5,370 nucleotides of DNA from Candidatus Dojkabacteria bacterium (lineage in GTDB: Bacteria; Patescibacteriota; Dojkabacteria; J137). The translations under genes were made by a program, and so were the position numbers. Location of the stretch: positions 1 to 5,370 of the forward strand of contig JAGQLF010000062.1 of NCBI GenBank assembly GCA_020429545.1, read 5' to 3'. Shown one piece after another: positions 1 to 5,370 of this stretch (position 1 is its first letter; each line of letters starts with the position of its first letter). Under the pieces are notes generated by a model. The model was not told the origin of the DNA, did not search any database, and saw only the letters and a list, made by a program, of their open reading frames with translations.

Positions 1-791
1 TTCAAGTCATTAACTTCATCTTTATTTTCATTAAACATATCGTGATAAATAAATACAGGATTACCTTCAACTTTTCCAGGATCAGTTGCTTTTAGTCTGT
101 TTGGGTCTGTATACATTCTCTTAACTTTTTCTTTTACAGTCTCCTCGTCATCATTTAAATTTATTGTATTACCTTTTGATTTACTCATCTTTACATCTCC
201 ATCTGTTCCAGCTAAATTTTTCTCGACTCCAAAATAAGCTTCTGGTTCAGGAAAAATTTCTACACCGTAAGTTGTATTAAACCGTCTTGCAATTACACGG
301 GACAGTTCAATCATTGGTGCTTGGTCTTTACCAACAGGAACTAAGTTTGCTTTAGCAACTAAAATATCAGCAGCTTGGCTTACTGGGTAAGCGACAAATC
401 CAAATGGAGTAGAGTCACCGAAATCTTTTTCTTTGATTTCAGTCTTTACTGTTGGATTTCTAAGCACTTCATTTAAAGAGACTAAATTCATAAAGAATAC
501 AGTTAGCTCTGCAATTTCAGCAATCTTTGATTGAATAAAAATTGTGCTTTTATTTGGATCTAATCCACAAGCTAAATTATCCTGTGCGACTTGCAACACA
601 TTATTTCTTACCTTTTCTGGATTATCATGGTTATCTGTTAGTGCTTGAACATCTGCAATTAAATAAAACAAATCATATTCATCTTGCAGCTTAACTCTAT
701 TTTCAATTGAACCAACATAATGACCTAAATGAAGAGGCCCAGTTGGCCTATCACCAGTTAAAATTCTTTTTTTACTACTATTACTATCCAT
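1..791 (-). CDS. trpS: Tryptophanyl-tRNA synthetase, C-terminus cut by window edge
   Basis: This cytoplasmic class I aminoacyl-tRNA synthetase charges tRNA-Trp with tryptophan using ATP. The start is ATG at 791-789, and 263 complete codons are visible without a stop. The first nucleotide-binding signature is TGDRPTGPLHLGH (residues 12-24, HIGH motif as HLGH at 21-24). SQAADIL (about 138-144) carries the Asp, residue 142, that aligns with the tryptophan-recognising Asp of the Bacillus enzyme. VPVGKDQ is at 151-157 and KMSKS at 201-205. The TGDRPTG form and the stretch MNLVSLNEVLRNPTVKTEI resemble the streptococcal-type TrpRS rather than the B. subtilis/E. coli type (from memory of family sequences). 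Family length is about 330-340 residues, so roughly 70-80 C-terminal residues lie beyond position 1. The start is chosen because HLGH falls about 20 residues in, as usual. There is no Shine-Dalgarno sequence; a -10 box sits 6 nt before the ATG, suggesting a leaderless mRNA. Identity is very secure. Confidence 0.97.
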   Translation of the reverse strand, partial: MDSNSSKKRILTGDRPTGPLHLGHYVGSIENRVKLQDEYDLFYLIADVQALTDNHDNPEKVRNNVLQVAQDNLACGLDPNKSTIFIQSKIAEIAELTVFFMNLVSLNEVLRNPTVKTEIKEKDFGDSTPFGFVAYPVSQAADILVAKANLVPVGKDQAPMIELSRVIARRFNTTYGVEIFPEPEAYFGVEKNLAGTDGDVKMSKSKGNTINLNDDEETVKEKVKRMYTDPNRLKATDPGKVEGNPVFIYHDMFNENKDEVNDL

Positions 792-797
792 AAGGTA

Positions 798-806
798 ATT
801 ATACCA
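798..806 (-). promoter_or_regulatory. Extended -10 promoter of trpS, probably leaderless transcript
   Basis: Read on the minus strand, the sequence is TGG followed by a perfect TATAAT (803-798), which matches the extended -10 consensus TGnTATAAT. Only six bases (TACCTT) separate the hexamer from the trpS ATG, which places the expected start of transcription on the A of the ATG. The region 17 nt upstream (826-821, TAATTA) is a poor -35 match, as is common for extended -10 promoters. The element sits in the 36-nt gap between the redox membrane gene and trpS, so trpS need not depend on read-through from upstream. No terminator hairpin is visible in that gap, so read-through could add to expression. 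Confidence 0.72.
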
Positions 807-827
807 GGTTATGTGTGGAATAATTAT

Positions 828-2003
828 TTATCCCATTAGCAAAGTACCTGGTGAAAAGATCAGCAACAAACCTATAATCAACATTATTACTCCACCAATA
901 ATTCGTGAAATGCTTGTATATTTATTTTGAATGCCTGTTATTTCTAAAGTAAAAATTGCAACTAGAAAAATAAACAAATCATCAATCATGAAAAAGAAAA
1001 CATATAGCAGCATTAAGAATATGTAATAAACTGGACTTAGGTCTTGAAGGCTTAACACATGCGTAAAGATTGCTGGCAATCCTGCAGAACACAAAATCTC
1101 AATAAAGTTAACTGATACAGCTAAAATCATCATACCTAAAATAGCTAAAGGCAAATTGTATTCCTTTATGATTGTAGTGATTTTTGAGAATATGTTTTTT
1201 CGTTTCTCTTTTGAAACTGTTACACATCCACCTTTTCTTTCTTTATTAAATTTATAGAACGAATAGATAGCAAAAATGATTGCTAAAAATCCAATTAATG
1301 TTCTAATCCAAGTAATGGCTCCAACAAATAGAAAGAAATTTAACCAAGCAATCATGAAAAGAAAATAAACAAATCCTGATGTTGCAATAAAGGTTGTACC
1401 TAAAATAATCAATTTTTTTCTATTTTCTACAGAAATAAGCATACTGATAAGAAAAATTAGAATCCACATTGCACAGGGGTTAAATCCATCAACAATTCCC
1501 AATACAATTGCCAAGATTGGAAGTGATACATTCTTAGGCTCTATTTCACCTAAAACTGGAACACTAATTTTTTCTGATTCTTCATTATTAGTATTTTCAT
1601 TGTCTGGATTTATTTGTTGAGAATCTAATTCTTGCTCAATTGTTCGTATTATTTCTTGCCCTGTAGTTTCATCTGAATTATAGCCAACAATAACTTTATC
1701 ATTAATTATTGTTAGAGGTACGCCTAAGTGGCTTAGTCCAAACTCAATTGCTACTTCTTGGAGTTTTATAGCATTTTCAGAATTGTTATATACCTCATAA
1801 TCAGTGTAGGAAACTCCATCATAATTTTTGAGTATGCTTTCTAAAAAAGGCTTAGCTTTTTTACAGTGTGGACAACCATCACCCCAAAAAAACATAATCT
1901 CGATATTATTTGAATCAGATTCAGCATGAATCTCTGATGCGTTAGCGAAATTCAAGAAAAAGGCGAAAATAAACAAAATGAAAATTCTAAAAATCCTTTT
2001 CAT
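828..2003 (-). CDS. Secreted thioredoxin-like domain fused to CcdA/DsbD-type membrane electron-transfer domain
   Basis: This is a predicted thiol-disulfide electron transporter of 391 residues. A signal peptide (about 1-22: KR, a hydrophobic core, then ANA before S23) precedes a thioredoxin/glutaredoxin-like domain at about 33-125 with redox motif CPHC (C44, C47) and cis-Pro P96 in GVPLT. A polar Asn/Glu-rich linker (about 127-158) leads to a six-helix CcdA-like domain. Approximate helices are 160-189, 198-218, 222-250, 283-308, 325-352 and 364-387. FNPCA (C177) in helix 1 and CSAGLP (C305) in helix 4 are the paired membrane cysteines of the CcdA/DsbD family. Lys/Arg-rich loops at 194-197 and 251-270 point to the cytoplasm, leaving the N-terminal domain outside. 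An extra Cys, C260, lies in the second of these loops. The gene follows the thioredoxin gene by 5 nt, so translation is probably coupled; AGG directly abuts the ATG, too close to act as a ribosome site. The likely role is carrying reductant outward to exported thiols. The exported substrate is unknown. No symbol is assigned because the domain order differs from dsbD and ccdA. Confidence 0.9.
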   Translation of the reverse strand: MKRIFRIFILFIFAFFLNFANASEIHAESDSNNIEIMFFWGDGCPHCKKAKPFLESILKNYDGVSYTDYEVYNNSENAIKLQEVAIEFGLSHLGVPLTIINDKVIVGYNSDETTGQEIIRTIEQELDSQQINPDNENTNNEESEKISVPVLGEIEPKNVSLPILAIVLGIVDGFNPCAMWILIFLISMLISVENRKKLIILGTTFIATSGFVYFLFMIAWLNFFLFVGAITWIRTLIGFLAIIFAIYSFYKFNKERKGGCVTVSKEKRKNIFSKITTIIKEYNLPLAILGMMILAVSVNFIEILCSAGLPAIFTHVLSLQDLSPVYYIFLMLLYVFFFMIDDLFIFLVAIFTLEITGIQNKYTSISRIIGGVIMLIIGLLLIFSPGTLLMG

Positions 2004-2008
2004 CCTAT

Positions 2009-2281
2009 TTATTTTGAAATGTATTTATCTATTAAGCTTTGCAACTTATCTTTATCTACTTCACCAGCAACTCTATCTAACTCTTTACCATCATTACCCA
2101 TAAAGATGAAAACAGGTACTAATTCCTCAGAAATTTTTAATTTTTGCATTAGTTCAGGGTTATCATCATACTCATAATACTCTGTTTTTAATTCTGGATT
2201 TTGAGCCTCTAGTTCTTTCCAACGGGGCCTCATTACATTACATGTATTGCACCAAATAGCACCAATCTTGAGAACTTTCAT
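2009..2281 (-). CDS. Small cytoplasmic thioredoxin-like protein
   Basis: This 90-residue thioredoxin-fold protein starts with a strand (VLKIGAIW) leading straight into the active site WCNTC (W10, C11, C14). The cis-proline is P56 in ELVPVFIF, and the protein ends with a helix (about 75-88). It is shorter than classical thioredoxin (about 105-110 residues) because the N-terminal helix and strand are missing, and CNTC replaces CGPC. It has no signal peptide or membrane segment, so it should be cytoplasmic. It is the first gene of a two-gene unit with the downstream CcdA-like fusion (5-nt gap), which makes it the natural cytoplasmic electron donor for that membrane protein, as thioredoxin is for DsbD. 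That partnership is inferred from context and not shown by the sequence. The ATG at 2281 is the only plausible start: upstream codons in frame contain no usable start and there is no nearby Shine-Dalgarno sequence. An AGAGGAG string on this strand (about 2317-2323) is some 35 nt too far upstream. Confidence 0.88.
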   Translation of the reverse strand: MKVLKIGAIWCNTCNVMRPRWKELEAQNPELKTEYYEYDDNPELMQKLKISEELVPVFIFMGNDGKELDRVAGEVDKDKLQSLIDKYISK

Positions 2282-2309
2282 AGAACAAATGTAAGATATA
2301 TTTACCGGA

Positions 2310-2338
2310 ATTTTACTCCTCTAAATTAAAAAAGTTAA
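2310..2338 (-). promoter_or_regulatory. Candidate promoter of the thioredoxin/CcdA-like unit
   Basis: On the minus strand, TTAACT (2338-2333, four of six matches to the -35 consensus) and TAAAAT (2315-2310, five of six to the -10) are separated by 17 bp. Transcription would start near 2303 and leave a leader of about 22 nt with no Shine-Dalgarno sequence. An alternative is TACATT at 2293-2288, a weaker -10 lying exactly 6 nt before the ATG; this would give a leaderless mRNA like that proposed for trpS. The sequence cannot decide between them. The region is shared with the divergent promoter for the plus-strand gene. Confidence 0.5.
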
Positions 2339-2426
2339 GTATCTTCTTGTATTTGTTATTCACTTGCACTTGGTAGATTAATTATTGAGTATCAGCACAA
2401 ACCAAGATAGAGTTAGCTTTTAGTTA

Positions 2427-2435
2427 TGATATAAT
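2427..2435 (+). promoter_or_regulatory. Extended -10 promoter of the 581-residue protein gene
   Basis: TGA followed by a perfect TATAAT (2430-2435) matches the extended -10 consensus. Transcription should start at about 2441-2442, giving a leader of about 20 nt that is A/T-rich with only a weak purine run (AAAGAA) before the ATG. No good -35 lies 17 nt upstream (2407-2412). A second, weaker pairing is TTGAGT at 2385-2390 with TAGAGT at 2408-2413 (17-bp spacer). The 179-bp gap around it (2282-2460) otherwise holds only the divergent promoter for the thioredoxin gene and minor short repeats. Confidence 0.65.
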
Positions 2436-2460
2436 CGCGCAACTTTTTAAAGAAATAAAT

Positions 2461-4206
2461 ATGAACTCTAGCATTGATGAGTTTACTGTAATGCAATATA
2501 CCTACGACGATGGTAGAAACTTACACTTATTTGTAACAAATAAAAATCAGCAGCCAACAGATGTAATCCCAAACCCTATTACAAGATCTGATAGCGATGA
2601 AATTATGATGGGAGTAGCAGATTACTTCATGAATGACAAAAATGGATTTGTTGCTTTCTCAAATAACCTTGAAGTGCCAGAAACTGGGCTAACTCATTTT
2701 GCCTTGATGTTTCCCGCAAATATAGAGGTTAATGACAATTTTGACGGAGGATTCATGGCCGACAGAATTTCCAAAACATATCTTGAATCAATGAAAAGAA
2801 TGAATCTTGCTATATTTGGGAAAGATAATGTTATATGTGAACAAGGAGGATTAAGTGCCATTGTTTTAAGTGATAACATTCGATCTGATAGAATGATTTC
2901 TTTAGCACAATTTGAATATAGTGGGAGAATAATTAATGCAGCTGGAATTAATCTTGAAAGAGTTTATTCTAAATACGAGGAACAGGGAAGTGACGGAGAA
3001 TTTATTGAGTTTTTAAATCGATATGTTCAAATAGCAATAGACTCCCTTATAGTAGAGCGTTTGAAGCAGGTAGAAGTTGCAATTAACAATGAAGATACAA
3101 TAACCTGCTTTGCTAGTCACGTACAACAGTTTGGTTTGAATCCTCAATATACTAAAGACGGTTCTGAAGTTGAATCAGAAGATCTTGAATTTAAAATACC
3201 AAATGAAATATACTCTGCACTTTTACAAATTTCTAATAATAATATGTATGAAGAATTTGTGGAAGCTTATCAATTAGTAAATCCTAACTCAGATCTTATT
3301 ATGAGTAAGCAATTTTATGAAGAAGTGTTATATCCAAATGCTCAACAATCCCTTATGGAATATGTTGATGGATATGATTTTGAATATATATCTGAATTTA
3401 TGGATATTTCAGGAGATAATCACTTTCAAAGTGGAGGATTATTTATAGCGGGTTTACTAGCAATCTCAGGTATTTCAATAGGTGGATTACTAGCGTTTCG
3501 TGCTAGCAGGAAAGAAAATCAAGCTAAATCTAGTGTTAATGAAGAAACTATTGTTAATGTGCAAGCATTAGTTCATCAGGTAAATGAAGATATTGGGATA
3601 ATAGATATAAATACTGATTATGAAGAGCTTTTAAGTGTTATTAATGCAATTCAAAATAAAAGAGAAGAAATCATCAAGCAAATTGGAGACAAGTATATTC
3701 TAAGTGTAGCGATAAAGGAAGGTCAAATTTCAGATTTTCTAGGACTTGGAAGACCTATAGAACTTGGACCTGTTCCAGAAATATTATGGCGTAAAAGAGA
3801 AGAAGTTGATGTACATAATGAAAGTGAAGTAAATTCATGGAATGAATTCATTGAAGAGCTTCCTAAAACTTTACAAAATAATCTCAAGTTATCTTATGCA
3901 AAAGTAATAAGACAGGAAGTTCCAAGATACAGCAATGTTAAAGGTATGAAAAATGCTACAACGGAAGAAATTATAACTAATAATGCGATGATTGTTGTTC
4001 CAACTCTAACTAAAGGAACTAAAAAGGAATTGACACAATTAATTAAAGATCACCATTCTGGTTTGAAGTTAGAAGAGATTGCAAGTCAGCATAGAAGATT
4101 AGAAAAAATTGGAGATTTAAATTCAAGAGCTTATATACTTCAGAATCAGATTATAATAGATGAGGATAATGATGGAAATTTGTTTTTCCGTAGCCCTGAA
4201 CAATAA
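2461..4206 (+). CDS. Unrecognised 581-residue single-span membrane protein
   Basis: I do not recognise a family. There is no N-terminal signal peptide. Residues 1-324 form a large, mostly soluble-looking region that is strikingly acidic (about 53 Asp/Glu against 20 Lys/Arg by hand count). It mixes strand-like and helical stretches, and contains two cysteines (C126, C216). Residues 325-346 are a Gly/Ile/Leu-rich transmembrane segment (GLFIAGLLAISGISIGGLLA), followed at once by RASRK. Residues 355-410 look helical and could form a coiled coil. The remaining C-terminal part to 581 is mixed-charge and close to neutral. By the positive-inside rule the acidic N-terminal half would lie outside and the C-terminal half inside, which is unusual without a signal peptide. 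The start at 2461 follows a promoter by about 20 nt; M11 is an alternative. The gene ends in tandem TAA TAA and then a terminator. It appears monocistronic. Base composition matches its neighbours, so there is no sign of recent transfer. The reading frame is secure, the function unknown. Confidence 0.85.
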   Translation: MNSSIDEFTVMQYTYDDGRNLHLFVTNKNQQPTDVIPNPITRSDSDEIMMGVADYFMNDKNGFVAFSNNLEVPETGLTHFALMFPANIEVNDNFDGGFMADRISKTYLESMKRMNLAIFGKDNVICEQGGLSAIVLSDNIRSDRMISLAQFEYSGRIINAAGINLERVYSKYEEQGSDGEFIEFLNRYVQIAIDSLIVERLKQVEVAINNEDTITCFASHVQQFGLNPQYTKDGSEVESEDLEFKIPNEIYSALLQISNNNMYEEFVEAYQLVNPNSDLIMSKQFYEEVLYPNAQQSLMEYVDGYDFEYISEFMDISGDNHFQSGGLFIAGLLAISGISIGGLLAFRASRKENQAKSSVNEETIVNVQALVHQVNEDIGIIDINTDYEELLSVINAIQNKREEIIKQIGDKYILSVAIKEGQISDFLGLGRPIELGPVPEILWRKREEVDVHNESEVNSWNEFIEELPKTLQNNLKLSYAKVIRQEVPRYSNVKGMKNATTEEIITNNAMIVVPTLTKGTKKELTQLIKDHHSGLKLEEIASQHRRLEKIGDLNSRAYILQNQIIIDEDNDGNLFFRSPEQ

Positions 4207-4214
4207 TAAAAAAT

Positions 4215-4242
4215 AAAGTGGAGATTACTTTCTCCACTTTTT
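4215..4242. terminator. Bidirectional intrinsic terminator between convergent genes
   Basis: Ten-base arms AAAGTGGAGA (4215-4224) and TCTCCACTTT (4231-4240) pair perfectly around a 6-nt loop (4225-4230). On the plus strand the stem runs into five T residues (4238-4242), serving the 581-residue gene, whose stop is 8 nt upstream. On the minus strand it is followed by a T-rich run (complement of 4207-4217), serving the ATP synthase operon. The loop contains the atpC stop codon (TAA, 4227-4225), and one arm encodes the last residues of the epsilon subunit, so the structure is embedded in coding sequence. Confidence 0.88.
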
Positions 4243-4641
4243 CCCTACATTTACTCTTGCTAGTTCTTTTTCTATCTTTGCTTGGATTCTTGCAAAATCA
4301 ACATCTTCTAAATTATGTTGTTTCTTTAAGAATTCTTCTGCTGCAAGTCTCGCTTGTTCAGCCCTATCTATATCAATTTCAGGTGCACGCTCCGCTGTAT
4401 CTGCCAAGATATGAATCTCACTATTTTGTCCAATTTCTAAAATACCTTTTGAAATTGCTAAAATTTCATCGTCTGTATCATTTTCAAAACCAACAACTAC
4501 TTCTCCAGTTGAAACAATAGAAATCATTGGTACGTGATCTTCTAGAATAGTGATTATTCCTTCTTCAGTTGGGATAGTTAGTTTATCAACTTTATTACTG
4601 TCAATGATTATTCCTTGTGGTGTTACTAGTTTTACGGTCAT
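4225..4641 (-). CDS. atpC: F1 ATP synthase epsilon subunit
   Basis: This is the epsilon subunit of the F1Fo ATP synthase, part of the central stalk with gamma and a regulator of ATP hydrolysis; it lies on the cytoplasmic face of the membrane. Its 138 residues match the usual bacterial length (about 130-140). The N-terminal beta-sandwich begins MTVKLVTPQG, with the typical IPTEEGIITILEDHVPMIS region (about 23-41; the DHVPMIS part corresponds to GHAPLIT-type motifs). ILADTAERAPEID (about 78-90) marks the junction to the C-terminal helical hairpin (about 91-132), which is rich in Ala, Glu and Lys. The ATG shares its A with the last base of the atpD stop (TAATG), which implies coupled translation; no Shine-Dalgarno sequence is evident. 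The final codons (KKWRK and TAA) lie inside the terminator hairpin. It is the last gene of the operon. Confidence 0.95.
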   Translation of the reverse strand: MTVKLVTPQGIIIDSNKVDKLTIPTEEGIITILEDHVPMISIVSTGEVVVGFENDTDDEILAISKGILEIGQNSEIHILADTAERAPEIDIDRAEQARLAAEEFLKKQHNLEDVDFARIQAKIEKELARVNVGKKWRK

Positions 4642-5370
4642 TATTTCTTACTTTCTTTTCTGACATGATCTAAATTTCCTTTTAAGAAGAATGCAGATTC
4701 TGGAACATCGTCTGCTTTTCCATCTAGAATTTCTCTAAATCCTGCAACTGTTTCTTCTACAGGAACATAAATTCCTGGGTTACCAGTAAACTGTTCTGCA
4801 ACAAAGAATGGTTGAGAAAAGAATCTTTGTATTTTTCTTGCTCTTGAAACAACTAATTTATCTTCGTCAGAAAGCTCTTCCATACCCAAAATTGCAATAA
4901 TATCTTGCAGATCTTTGTATCTTTGTAGAATTCTTTGAACTTCTCTTGCTACTTCGTAGTGTTCTTTACCTACAACATTGGGGTCTAAAATTGTAGAAGT
5001 TGAATCTAGTGGGTCAACAGCAGGATAAATTCCTAGTTCAGATAATGATCTATTTAGAGTTACAGTTGCATCAAGGTGAGCAAATGTTGTTGCAGGTGCT
5101 GGATCTGTTAAATCGTCAGCAGGAACATAAACAGCTTGTACTGATGTTATTGATCCTTTTTCTGTTGATGTAATTCTTTCTTGTAGATTACCCATTTCTG
5201 TAGCTAGTGTTGGTTGATAACCAACTGCTGATGGCATTCTACCAAGTAGTGCAGACATTTCAGAACCTGCTTGAGTAAATCTAAAAATATTATCAATAAA
5301 CAAAAGTAAATCTCTTTGCTCTTTATCTCTAAAGTATTCAGCCATTGTTAGGGCAGTTAGTGCAACTCTA
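4641..5370 (-). CDS. atpD: F1 ATP synthase beta subunit, N-terminal half cut by window edge
   Basis: This is the catalytic beta subunit of the F1Fo ATP synthase. The frame is open to the right edge: 242 complete C-terminal codons plus the TAA stop are visible, about half of the usual 460-480 residues, so the Walker A loop is outside the window. Visible hallmarks are VALTALTMAEYFRD, the Walker B strand LLFIDNIFRF (about 5310-5281), GRMPSAVGYQPTLATEMG, the VPADDLTDPAPATTFAHLDA stretch, and the alpha/beta family signature PAVDPLDSTS (about 5026-4997). EELSDED (about 4883-4863) is a variant of the DELSEED loop that contacts gamma and epsilon, followed by ARKIQRFFSQPFFVAEQFTG. The ATG at 5345 is an internal methionine (MAEYFRD) and not the start. 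The stop overlaps the atpC start by one base, the normal beta-epsilon order at the end of an atp operon. Nothing suggests loss of function. Confidence 0.97.
   Translation of the reverse strand, partial: RVALTALTMAEYFRDKEQRDLLLFIDNIFRFTQAGSEMSALLGRMPSAVGYQPTLATEMGNLQERITSTEKGSITSVQAVYVPADDLTDPAPATTFAHLDATVTLNRSLSELGIYPAVDPLDSTSTILDPNVVGKEHYEVAREVQRILQRYKDLQDIIAILGMEELSDEDKLVVSRARKIQRFFSQPFFVAEQFTGNPGIYVPVEETVAGFREILDGKADDVPESAFFLKGNLDHVRKESKK

Noticed and set aside
2369..2406. CTTGGT/ACCAAG inverted repeat as an operator or riboswitch stem
   Set aside because: Six-base arms 26 nt apart in AT-rich DNA are expected by chance, and most of it lies upstream of the predicted transcription starts. 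It is mentioned only as a detail of the intergenic region.
2694..2879. Open frame of 61 codons on the minus strand inside the 581-residue gene
   Set aside because: It is antisense to a long continuous frame, with no promoter or ribosome site and no recognisable protein.
828..4206. Recoding of TGA as Gly or Trp (codes 25 or 4), considered because of the low GC and possible CPR affiliation
   Set aside because: The long frames run without in-frame TGA, tryptophan positions such as WCNTC use TGG, and every visible stop is TAA, so the standard code fits.
4218..4520. Open frame of 100 codons on the plus strand opposite atpC
   Set aside because: It lies entirely within the well-supported epsilon subunit gene and its terminator, and its translation is a low-complexity Leu/Gln-rich string typical of an antisense shadow.
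4641..5345. ATG at 5345 as the start of a short ATP synthase beta protein
   Set aside because: The frame stays open to the window edge with conserved beta-subunit residues (VALTALT) before this methionine, so it is internal to atpD.
1..5370. CRISPR arrays, insertion sequences, tRNA/rRNA genes, phage attachment sites
   Set aside because: No direct-repeat array, transposase, terminal inverted repeats or RNA gene was seen. The only non-coding stretches are the 36-nt, 5-nt, 179-nt and 18-nt gaps between genes.

Overview
The window is low-GC DNA (about one third G+C by eye), densely coded, from a bacterium using the standard code. All visible stop codons are TAA, tryptophan is TGG, and the long frames read through without in-frame TGA. 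F-type ATP synthase genes, a streptococcal-style tryptophanyl-tRNA synthetase, starts with little or no Shine-Dalgarno sequence and a large unrecognised single-span membrane protein would fit a Patescibacteria/CPR-type or related low-GC genome. The window alone cannot prove that placement.

Layout: (1) 1-791, minus strand: trpS, running off the left edge so that its C-terminus is missing. An extended -10 element sits just upstream, at a distance that puts the transcription start on the ATG. (2) 828-2281, minus strand: a two-gene redox unit. The first gene is a small cytoplasmic thioredoxin-like protein (CNTC motif). Five bases after it comes a fusion of a secreted thioredoxin/glutaredoxin-like domain (CPHC) with a CcdA/DsbD-type membrane domain. 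(3) 2282-2460: a divergent intergenic region of 179 bp with a promoter candidate facing each way. (4) 2461-4206, plus strand: a 581-residue protein I do not recognise, with a very acidic N-terminal half, one central transmembrane segment and a charged helical C-terminal half. (5) 4215-4242: a perfect hairpin with U-tracts on both sides, a shared terminator between convergent genes. (6) 4225-5370, minus strand: atpC and the 3' half of atpD, the end of an ATP synthase operon, joined by a 1-nt stop/start overlap.

The redox pair can be read as a minimal DsbD-like electron relay. The cytoplasmic thioredoxin would reduce the membrane domain, which would reduce its own fused extracytoplasmic thioredoxin domain. 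That domain would then keep exported thiols reduced. trpS and the ATP synthase genes are housekeeping neighbours with no evident functional link to it. The 581-residue protein is the least explained item in the window and stands alone between a divergent promoter region and the terminator.
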